A stretch of 64,000 nt of DNA from Algoriphagus sp. AK58. GTDB lineage: Bacteria; Bacteroidota; Bacteroidia; Cytophagales; Cyclobacteriaceae. Of the stretch, positions 19,213-26,051 are shown piece by piece (the stretch's first letter is position 1; each line of letters starts with the position of its first letter). The stretch lies in contig NZ_QEIG01000020.1 in assembly GCF_014324365.1 (NCBI RefSeq), positions 1 to 64,000 of the forward strand, read 5' to 3'. The notes under the pieces were generated by a model. It worked only from the letters and a program-made list of their open reading frames with translations. It was not told where the DNA came from and searched no databases. The position numbers and the translations under genes are program-made.

Positions 19213-19551
19213 ATGCAAACCTTCCTTCTCATCTGCGATCTGAAAGACGAACCGGAGGCCATTCGAGCCTATGTGGATTGTCACAAAGCTGTTGCCCCGG
19301 AAATCTTGGAAAGTATTGGAGCGGCAGGAATATTACAGATGAGTATTTATCGCTGGAAAAACCGACTGAGCATGATACTGGTGGCTGATGATGCCTTTAG
19401 CTTTGAGAAAAAAGCCGCTCTGGACAATGCAAACCCAAAAGTGCAGGAATGGGAAGCCTTTCTCGGACAATATCAAACCAACCTTCCGGGTACCCCTCCC
19501 AATTGGAGATGGGCGATCTGTGAGAAGATTTTTGAGTTTAAGGCGGAGTAG
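19213..19551 (+). CDS. L-rhamnose/L-fucose mutarotase family protein
   Basis: A 112-residue single-domain protein of the RhaM family (PF05336, a ferredoxin-like dimeric fold), close to the usual 104-110 residues. Visible family features are the YVDCHKAVAPEILESIGAAGI segment with the catalytic-type histidine, SIYRWKNRLSMIL and the C-terminal W-rich stretch LPGTPPNWRWAICEKIFEF. These enzymes interconvert alpha and beta anomers of 6-deoxy sugars. As last gene of the fucose cluster it would supply the anomer used by fucose dehydrogenase. The gap from fucP (149 nt) contains the inverted repeat. Confidence 0.85.
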   Translation: MQTFLLICDLKDEPEAIRAYVDCHKAVAPEILESIGAAGILQMSIYRWKNRLSMILVADDAFSFEKKAALDNANPKVQEWEAFLGQYQTNLPGTPPNWRWAICEKIFEFKAE

Positions 19552-19755
19552 GAATTGATAAAGAGTTATAGAGCTATTTCTCCCTATCGATTAGGTTTGA
19601 CTACCTGAAACAGTCACGCTGAATATCCTTCATTCAGGCGATAAAATACATTATCGTATAATTGATCGATATTTTGAAATGATTTTCCAAATCATCTATA
19701 GCAATTACCCTTAAATTATCTTGCTGTAGATCCTGAATTTGAATTAGAAAAAAGC

Positions 19756-20673
19756 ATGAAAAAACCGATTCTAACCCTTCTAATTGGCCTTTTTACCACT
19801 ATGGTTTTTGCACAAAATCACGTCATTCCGCTTTGGGAAGGCACTCCTCCCCTACAGAATCCTTCTGATCTAAAAGAAGAGGCGACTCAGCAAGGCATCC
19901 TGAGAATTGCCAATGTCCAAAACCCCACAATCGAAGTGTATTTGCCTACCAAGCAGATTGCAACCGGGGAAGCAGTGGTGATTTTCCCCGGAGGTGGCTA
20001 TGGAATATTAGCATACGACTGGGAGGGAACCGACTTTGCCAAGTGGCTAAATGCACAAGGCATTGCAGGCATCGTGGTCAAATACCGTTTGCCCATTTCC
20101 AAATCCCTGACCGACCCGAAGGAAGTTCCCCTAATGGATGCACAGCGAGCCATCCGATTGGTCAGACAAAATGCAGAAGCCTGGAACATCAACCCCTCAA
20201 GAGTAGGCGTAATGGGATTCTCAGCAGGCGGACACTTGGCCTCCACGCTCAGCACGCAATACCATCATGAAGTGAACCGTCCCAAAGACGCAATCGATGC
20301 GCTCTCCGCACGCCCGGATTTTTCAATTCTGGTTTATCCGGTGATTTCCTTTCGGGATGCGGCAGTTCATTCAGGTTCGAGAAAAAACCTGATCGGAGAA
20401 AATGCAGCTCAGGAACTGATGGATCGCTTTTCGGGAGAATTGAATGTGAATGCTGAAACTCCTCCAACCTTTCTGGTTCATGCCCAAGATGACAAAGGAG
20501 TTCCGATCGAAAACTCCCTTTTGTATTACCAAGCCCTACACAAACATGGCGTGAAAGCTTCCTTGCATATCTATCCGACTGGAGGGCATGGATTCGCATT
20601 TGGATTGGGCAAAGGAGCGGTGGAAGGCTGGAGAGAGGTGCTGTTGGCTTGGATGAAGGAGACTATTCAGTAG
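19756..20673 (+). CDS. Secreted alpha/beta hydrolase, acetyl-esterase-like
   Basis: A 305-residue protein with a signal peptide (MKKPILTLLIGLFTTMVFAQ), so periplasmic or exported. The alpha/beta hydrolase core has the oxyanion motif FPGGGYG, the nucleophile serine in GVMGFSAGGHLAST, the aspartate in VHAQDDKGVP and the histidine in GGHGFAFG. This arrangement is typical of the acetylxylan-esterase/BD-FAE-like group in Bacteroidota polysaccharide loci. De-esterification of plant or algal glycans is a reasonable role next to a fucose catabolic cluster but is inference. About 200 nt separate it from the mutarotase gene; that gap holds a partial GTCACGCTGA repeat and no gene. Confidence 0.82.
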   Translation: MKKPILTLLIGLFTTMVFAQNHVIPLWEGTPPLQNPSDLKEEATQQGILRIANVQNPTIEVYLPTKQIATGEAVVIFPGGGYGILAYDWEGTDFAKWLNAQGIAGIVVKYRLPISKSLTDPKEVPLMDAQRAIRLVRQNAEAWNINPSRVGVMGFSAGGHLASTLSTQYHHEVNRPKDAIDALSARPDFSILVYPVISFRDAAVHSGSRKNLIGENAAQELMDRFSGELNVNAETPPTFLVHAQDDKGVPIENSLLYYQALHKHGVKASLHIYPTGGHGFAFGLGKGAVEGWREVLLAWMKETIQ

Positions 20674-20764
20674 GCAGTAACCAGTCTCAGTAAGCAGTTT
20701 TGAAGTTTTAGGTCTGAATTCACCAACCTAATCACTTTTAACCATTAACAATAAACTACACTAC

Positions 20765-21469
20765 ATGCCTATCAAAGTAATCGCCTTCGACGCAGATGAT
20801 ACCCTTTGGGTGAATGAGCCTTTTTTTCGCGAAGCAGAAGAAAAATTTGCCAGCCTGCTGGAGGACTTTATGCCTCAGCATGCCATCATGAAGGAGCTTT
20901 ACCGAACGGAGATCGACAATCTCCGACTCTATGGCTATGGTATCAAAGGGTTCATGCTCTCCATGATTGAGACTGCGCTGCGCATTTCAGATCACAAAAT
21001 GCCCATTACGATCATTGACAAGATCATCCGAATTGGCCAGGAAATGCTGGAAAAACCCGTCGAACTGCTTCCTGGAGTTGAAGAGGTATTAAAAGATTTG
21101 AACGGAGACTACCGGATCGTAATGGCCACCAAGGGAGACCTTGTCGATCAGGAGCGAAAACTGAAGAAGTCCGGACTGGAAAAGCACTTCCACCACATCG
21201 AGATCATGAGCGAAAAGCGGGTCAGGGACTACGAAAAACTCATCCGCCATCTGGACATTCACCCTTCGGAGTTTCTGATGCTGGGCAACAGCCTGAAATC
21301 GGATATTCTACCCGTCCTCGAACTCGGCGGCTATGGTATCCATATTCCCTTCCATATCACCTGGGCGCACGAACAGATCGACCACGAAGTGGAACATGAG
21401 CGATTCTTTAAAGTGGAGCATATTGGGGAGGCGGGGGATTTGATCAGGAGGATAGGAAGTAATTCATAG
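20765..21469 (+). CDS. HAD-superfamily hydrolase
   Basis: A cytoplasmic HAD hydrolase of 234 residues. Motif I is AFDADDTLW with both aspartates, motif II the MATKG threonine, motif III the lysine in the KRVRDYEKL region, and motif IV LMLGNSLKSDILP. An alpha-helical cap of about 80 residues follows motif I (class C1 cap). Such enzymes dephosphorylate small metabolites or sugar phosphates; the exact substrate cannot be told. The final motif has N-S-x-K-S-D instead of the commoner D-x-x-x-D, a variation known in YjjG-like members. It lies 91 nt after the esterase gene. Confidence 0.85.
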   Translation: MPIKVIAFDADDTLWVNEPFFREAEEKFASLLEDFMPQHAIMKELYRTEIDNLRLYGYGIKGFMLSMIETALRISDHKMPITIIDKIIRIGQEMLEKPVELLPGVEEVLKDLNGDYRIVMATKGDLVDQERKLKKSGLEKHFHHIEIMSEKRVRDYEKLIRHLDIHPSEFLMLGNSLKSDILPVLELGGYGIHIPFHITWAHEQIDHEVEHERFFKVEHIGEAGDLIRRIGSNS

Positions 21470-21546
21470 TACTTTCATCTTCCAACCAAAGTCACCAACT
21501 ATTTTTGATCACATTACCATATTGATTATAGGTCATTGACCATTTG

Positions 21547-22602
21547 TCATTTTCCAAAACTTCGGGCTTCTTCATTCAGATTCGCTTCACTTGGATTTTC
21601 TCCAGAAAACACCAAAATCTTATACCGAAACGTCACCGACTCCCCAGCTTTCAGCCCAAAATTCAACTCATCCTTTCCCCCACTCAAGGCTTTTTGGCCT
21701 AAAGGATTTGCTGCAAACAAACCATAGCCTCTCGCATGCCAATAGGTAGGATAGCCCGGATTCGAAGGATGGTCGAGAATGGCGATCGCAACTTTTTCCC
21801 CTTTGATTTCCCCGGAGAGATTCACCCAAGTACCCCGAGTTCCCCATACCTCATCCCCTACTTTTCCGGCACTGCTGAGGTACTTCCCGGTTACACCTTC
21901 ATTATTCAGCGTTGGAACCGAAGTAGCTATCCCATTGGCATCGGTGAAGAGTTCGGGTTTGTCGGAGGGATGCTCGAGTTCTCTTGCTACCCGGATGGCA
22001 AACATTCCCTCCTTGTTGTCTTTCAGAGAAACGGCTTGTTTTTGCGCTGCAAGTGTAGAAACACGTTCGATACTTCGCTTTTTACCTTCGGAGATAAATA
22101 CAAACCGGGTGGTTTCTTTTAGCAAAATTTCACCATTAGGAGCCAACCAATCCGTTTCCACCTCAAGTTCGGCCCGATTGCCTTTTTCGATCATCGACTT
22201 CACCCCCCTATGCCGAATGGCACCATAACCACTTTTTTTCTCGGCAGGTATCGCGTCCGAATTGTTCCAAAAGTCGAGCCCATTCACATCGCCATAGTTG
22301 AACCAATGACCCACATGGTGAGGATGATCGATACGCTCACCCGGACGCGGATCGAGGGGGAAGCCTCGGGTAAGGTCATGTCCTGCCACAGATTTGATGG
22401 GATAAAGCACTGGTTTAGCTAAACCGTTGGGATAGTAATAGGCGGTAAACAGTTCCCCATTTACTAGGACCTCCACTTTTTGCTCGGCATCTTTTCGAAT
22501 AAGCTGGACTTGATCAGTGGAAGAGGTCTGCGCATTCATCTCTGAAAAAAGGGACAGCAGCACCGCCGCCATCCCCCATTTGATTTTTTGGAAAGAAACC
22601 AT
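21547..22602 (-). CDS. DUF6807 (PmoA-like) secreted protein
   Basis: A 351-residue protein with a cleavable signal (ending about SEMNAQ). The body matches the DUF6807/PmoA-like family common in Bacteroidota and Planctomycetes: LFTAYYYPNGLAKPVLYPI, then a histidine-rich RIDHPHHVGHWFNYGDVNG, and the later HPSNPGYPTYWHARGYGLFAANPLG. The HPHHVGHW cluster looks like a metal or substrate site. The family name is historical and does not mean methane oxidation; no biochemical role is established to my knowledge. It is last gene of a minus-strand trio, 3 nt after the Tat-exported oxidoreductase gene, so it probably works on the same sugar outside the cytoplasm. Confidence 0.78.
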   Translation of the reverse strand: MVSFQKIKWGMAAVLLSLFSEMNAQTSSTDQVQLIRKDAEQKVEVLVNGELFTAYYYPNGLAKPVLYPIKSVAGHDLTRGFPLDPRPGERIDHPHHVGHWFNYGDVNGLDFWNNSDAIPAEKKSGYGAIRHRGVKSMIEKGNRAELEVETDWLAPNGEILLKETTRFVFISEGKKRSIERVSTLAAQKQAVSLKDNKEGMFAIRVARELEHPSDKPELFTDANGIATSVPTLNNEGVTGKYLSSAGKVGDEVWGTRGTWVNLSGEIKGEKVAIAILDHPSNPGYPTYWHARGYGLFAANPLGQKALSGGKDELNFGLKAGESVTFRYKILVFSGENPSEANLNEEARSFGK

Positions 22603-22605
22603 GAC

Positions 22606-23967
22606 TTAGTATTGAAACACTTTTCCTCCGGCTAATACTTCCTGCTTTTCCTCATCAAAGGTCACAAACTGCCCGGTACGAAGTGCAGCTGTGGTCATGA
22701 TATTGGCAATGGAGTGGTTGTAACCTGCCATCACATCGGCATTGGGCTTTTTTCGAGATCGAACGCATTCCATCCAATTGCGCATGTGGGCGGAGGTCAT
22801 GTCGTCGGCACCGGTGTTGGCTCCAGTCTCCACTTTGACGGCTTCTCCCAAAGCCATATCGGGAAGCAGATTTTCTTTCAATCCCATTGACCTTGCCTGA
22901 TTGGCGGAGAGACCTCCGTTTGGAGAAATTCGATTGGTATCCAGGTTAAGCTCCCCTCCATTGGAATAATAAATCTCCTTGGTACCTCCTGCGGAATTGG
23001 TAAATCGGGAGGAGTAAATCACCTGAAATCCTTTGCTCGGATCGTTGAGTGGCCCATAGTCAAAGACAGCCGTCATAGTATCGAAATTTTGCCTTCCATC
23101 TTTCCAAAGGTAAATGCCTCCATTGGCGGCGACACTTCTTGGGTGAGGCAAATCTGTAAACCAATGCACGGTATCGATCTGATGTGCCATCCATTGTCCC
23201 GGAATCCCGGAAGAATACGGCCAAAACAGTCGGAATTCCAGATATTTCCTTGGATCCCATTCCGTCTTGGGACGGTTCATCTGGTAGCGATCCCAGTCGG
23301 TGTCTTCTTTTCGGATTTGATTGACCAGATCCTGCCTTCTCCATCTTCCTGGCTGATTCACGTTCCATGTCATTTCCACCGCTACTATATCTCCGAATTT
23401 CCCGGCTTTGATAAAGTCATGGGCCTGGTGATAGTTGAGGCCGCTTCGGCGCTGGGAACCCACCTGCACGATTTTGCCTGTGCGGAGCACCGCTTCCTTG
23501 GCGGCTCGGTTGTCTGCCATGGTTTCTGCAAAGGGTTTCTCTACATAAGCATCTCGCCCAGCTTCTACGGCTTCCTTGCAGTGAAGGGCATGCTGGAAGT
23601 CCGCCGTGCTGATGATGACTACATCTACATCCTTTCGGTCGTAGAGTTCCTCATTATTTCGACAGGCCGCGATGTCCACCCCTGCTTTTTCCTTAACAAA
23701 AGCCTGCGCTTCGTCTCGTCTTCGACTCCAGATGTCTGACACGGCCGTAAACTGAAAGTTCATCTCCTTGGCATGGATCTGCATGGCAGGAACCAAGGCC
23801 CCGCGGCATCGGTCGGAGAAACCGACGATTCCCACATTCACACGGTCGTTGGCACCGAGGATACGAGCGTAACTTTTTGGAGAAAAGGCCATTGCCCCGA
23901 GACTGAGGCCAGCAGTGGTAAGTGCGGACTTTTTGAGAAAGTCTCTTCTGGATTGATCGTTGTTCAT
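22606..23967 (-). CDS. Tat-exported Gfo/Idh/MocA oxidoreductase
   Basis: A 453-residue protein opening with a twin-arginine signal (QSRRDFLKKSALTTAGLSLGAMAF). The Rossmann domain (about residues 40-165) has VGIVGFSDRCRG, in which the usual Gly-x-Gly-x-x-Gly is altered, and AYVEKPFAET with the EKP motif. The substrate domain includes MAHQIDTVHWFTDLPHP with conserved His. Tat export implies the nucleotide cofactor is bound before export, as in glucose-fructose oxidoreductase. Substrate is probably a glycoside or free sugar oxidised in the periplasm. Second gene of the minus-strand trio, almost adjacent to DUF6807 (3-nt gap), and 212 nt after the isomerase gene. Confidence 0.85.
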   Translation of the reverse strand: MNNDQSRRDFLKKSALTTAGLSLGAMAFSPKSYARILGANDRVNVGIVGFSDRCRGALVPAMQIHAKEMNFQFTAVSDIWSRRRDEAQAFVKEKAGVDIAACRNNEELYDRKDVDVVIISTADFQHALHCKEAVEAGRDAYVEKPFAETMADNRAAKEAVLRTGKIVQVGSQRRSGLNYHQAHDFIKAGKFGDIVAVEMTWNVNQPGRWRRQDLVNQIRKEDTDWDRYQMNRPKTEWDPRKYLEFRLFWPYSSGIPGQWMAHQIDTVHWFTDLPHPRSVAANGGIYLWKDGRQNFDTMTAVFDYGPLNDPSKGFQVIYSSRFTNSAGGTKEIYYSNGGELNLDTNRISPNGGLSANQARSMGLKENLLPDMALGEAVKVETGANTGADDMTSAHMRNWMECVRSRKKPNADVMAGYNHSIANIMTTAALRTGQFVTFDEEKQEVLAGGKVFQY

Positions 23968-24010
23968 GGTATGATGGGTTTATTGATTTCGGAATTTTGA
24001 TTTCGGATTT

Positions 24011-24036
24011 GTCAGGCTGATCGGAGTCGAAGCCTG
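24011..24036 (+). repeat. Dispersed intergenic repeat, copy 2
   Basis: GTCAGGCTGATCGGAGTCGA followed by AGCCTG forms the better-preserved copy of the 24-nt repeat also seen in reverse at 16927-16950 (19 of 24 positions match). A weaker fragment (GTCACGCTGA) is at 19613-19622. Confidence 0.6.
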
Positions 24037-24044
24037 GCCGAAGA

Positions 24045-24190
24045 GTTCGATATTCGAAATTGGACGTTCGATATTCGATGTTTATTTATGTTAATGGTTC
24101 AGAGTCAATGGTAAAGCGATTATTCCCTACTTGCTGTTTACTAATTACTGTTTACTACTTACTGATCACTGAAGACTACTTACTGACCAC
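24045..24190. repeat. Degenerate AT-rich intergenic repeat tracts
   Basis: Two kinds of repeat fill this gap. The first, about 24045-24078, has two copies of TTCGATATTCGA separated by a short spacer, matching words in the 19105-19198 inverted repeat. The second, about 24120-24190, is a run of variants of TACTGTTTACTACTTACTG (for instance around 24138, 24150, 24176); fragments of the same type occur at 20670-20697 and near 16960-16985. No gene is seen on either strand between 23968 and 24179. Confidence 0.7.
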
Positions 24191-25067
24191 TCTGCTTCAC
24201 CAACTCCTTAAACAAGCCCAACTGCTCCCGCAATGCAACCACCCTATCCGCAGGCTGACTTCGCGCTTCCATCAAGATCCAGCCTTGGTAGTTCATTTTG
24301 GCAAAAAGGCGAAACAACTCAGAGTAAGGATAATCTCCGATGTTGAATTCCCGCACGTGAACCGTATCCCCAAACCATTTTTTCACCAAGTCGAAATTGT
24401 GTTCCAATCCAGGTGGATTGAGGTCTTCTGGATTGCTGTTCCAGCAGATTTTAACATTGGGTTCGGAGACTTGATCAAAGATCTGCTTCATCACGGGTAG
24501 TTCCTGTGTGGTGGTGCCATGCACTTCCACGCGGATCAGCTGTCCAAAATCCTGGGCAAATTTCCCAACCTCATTAAAAGATCGGGCAATTTGTGCAATG
24601 GTCTTTTCGGGAGCAACTTCCTTGGGCATGGCATTGGGCTTGACCTTGATGCCGGTAGCCCCGATGTCATGGCAGAGCTGGATGTAGGCTTTGGTCCCTT
24701 CGATATTTTCCTTCAGCTTGGCAGGGTCTGGACTGTGGTATTCATAGTTGCTGCCATAACCGAGGCAAGTAACGGGGCTGTCGGCAAATCGCTTTTTTAC
24801 TTCCAGTCTTTGTGCCTTGCTGAGCCCAACTTCCACGGCGTGAGTATGCTGGGTTCGGAGCTCCACGCCAAGTACCCCAGTCTTCTCACAGTTGGCGATC
24901 AGGGTAGGCAGGTCCCAATCCTTGGCCCACTCGTAGGTGACTAGGCCAAACCGGAGGCCCATAGCAGGAGTTTCATCCCAAGCGAGATCAGGTAGCAGGG
25001 CTGCACCAAATCCTATTAAAGTGGACTGCTGCAAAAATTTCCTTCGGGAAAGGTCTTTTGGGTTCAT
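24180..25067 (-). CDS. Tat-exported sugar phosphate isomerase/epimerase-like TIM barrel
   Basis: A 295-residue protein starting with a twin-arginine signal (LSRRKFLQQSTLIGFGAALL). The body is an AP-endonuclease-2/xylose-isomerase-like TIM barrel (PF01261) with a predicted metal site: GVELRTQHTH, IRVEVHG, ICWNSNPEDLNPPG, VHVREF and the final WILMEARSQ. In spite of the family name, exported members more likely act on unphosphorylated keto-sugars, as epimerases or eliminating lyases. First gene of the minus-strand trio with a Tat-exported oxidoreductase and DUF6807. Genuine twin arginines on two neighbouring gene products suggest a joint periplasmic job. Confidence 0.82.
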   Translation of the reverse strand: MNPKDLSRRKFLQQSTLIGFGAALLPDLAWDETPAMGLRFGLVTYEWAKDWDLPTLIANCEKTGVLGVELRTQHTHAVEVGLSKAQRLEVKKRFADSPVTCLGYGSNYEYHSPDPAKLKENIEGTKAYIQLCHDIGATGIKVKPNAMPKEVAPEKTIAQIARSFNEVGKFAQDFGQLIRVEVHGTTTQELPVMKQIFDQVSEPNVKICWNSNPEDLNPPGLEHNFDLVKKWFGDTVHVREFNIGDYPYSELFRLFAKMNYQGWILMEARSQPADRVVALREQLGLFKELVKQSGQ

Positions 25068-25362
25068 TCTTTAAAGTAAGAAAACTTGCCCACCTGACCT
25101 TCCTGAACGGGTTAGAAATTGCGGAAACGATTGAGGAAGACTGAAGAAAATAGAAAAACAAAAGTTCCCTTAATTCTATACCCTTAGAATAAAAAGCCGT
25201 TTTTTCTAAAATTAGAACCATTATCCGATCACAACCGACTACAATCGGATACAAGCGTTTCTTTACCGAGTCTTTTTTTTACCTCTTCCCAACTTTGGAC
25301 CATCAGTTCTCCTCTAGCGGAAATTGTTAAACCAAATCTTTCACAATCAAACTTTTAAAACC

Positions 25363-25749
25363 ATGAACGCGCTAAGAAACAAAGTTCAGCTCATCGGTCG
25401 CCTAGGCGACAAAATCGAAATGAAAACCCTTGAATCCGGCAAAGTAGTTGGCAGGGTTAACATTGCTACCAACGAGGTCTATCGCAATGCCAAAGGCGAA
25501 AAGATCACTGAGACCACCTGGACCAATCTGGTCATCTGGGGAAAAAATGCGGAAATCCTTGATAAGTACACTGACAAGGGTTCGGAAATCGCGGTCGAAG
25601 GAAAGCTCTCCAATCGCTCTTATACGGATAAAAACGGAGATAAAAAGTACATCACAGAGGTAGTAGTCAATGAAGTATTGCTCCTTGGAGGTGGCACCAA
25701 AGCCGAAAAAGCACAAATGGAAGCAGAGGCCTCAGATCTACCATTCTAA
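25363..25749 (+). CDS. ssb: Single-stranded DNA-binding protein
   Basis: A 128-residue SSB with the OB-fold features NKVQLIGRLGDKIEMKTL, VGRVNIATNEVYRN, TTWTNLVIWGKNAEILDKYTDKGSEIAVEGKL and YITEVVVNEVLLLGG. The acidic tail ends in EAEASDLPF, the interaction tip that recruits replication and repair proteins. It is shorter than E. coli SSB (178) because the linker is short, so it may be an accessory copy in addition to a longer chromosomal Ssb; that is an inference. The ATG at 25363 is preferred to a TTG 39 nt upstream. A strong hairpin terminator lies downstream at 25871-25898. The 295 nt before it show no gene. Confidence 0.93.
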   Translation: MNALRNKVQLIGRLGDKIEMKTLESGKVVGRVNIATNEVYRNAKGEKITETTWTNLVIWGKNAEILDKYTDKGSEIAVEGKLSNRSYTDKNGDKKYITEVVVNEVLLLGGGTKAEKAQMEAEASDLPF

Positions 25750-26051
25750 ACCATCTCTCTTGGCTTTTTGACAAAGCATCTAAAGTGATCCTAATCCTGA
25801 GGACCTAAATCCTCAAAGCATGCCAATACTCTATGATATTTGGATACCTTGGCATAAACACACCAAAACCAAAATCCCCGCCGATTGGTGGGGATTTTGT
25901 TCTTTATTAAACCAAAATTTAACCAAGAACCTTAAAATTCTTAATTGGCTTAACAAACGGGTAATTCCCTATAAAGGATTCATAGATACACTAAAAAATA
26001 TTTAATTAGTCTATACCGACCTTAAATCCAACATTCCAAATTTTCAATTTC
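25750..26051. other. Gene-free interval between ssb and the acylase gene
   Basis: The 302 nt hold a small hairpin (TGAGGA 25798-25803 with TCCTCA 25810-25815), the strong terminator at 25871-25898, and AT-rich sequence afterwards. A 61-codon frame crossing the terminator (25820-26005) has no support as a gene. Confidence 0.7.
25871..25898. terminator. Strong intrinsic terminator after ssb
   Basis: AAAATCCCC (25871-25879) pairs perfectly with GGGGATTTT (25890-25898), and GCC/GGT extends the stem inward to about 12 bp around a GATT loop. The T-rich right arm (TTTTGTTCTTT) suits plus-strand termination for ssb, and the A-run on the left would let it act for the minus strand too. Confidence 0.8.

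Noticed and set aside
23089..23739. A 216-codon open frame on the plus strand inside the Tat-exported oxidoreductase gene
   Set aside because: Antisense to a conserved Rossmann domain; residue composition is that of a shadow frame.
25820..26005. 61-codon open frame after ssb
   Set aside because: It runs through a strong terminator hairpin and has no family features.
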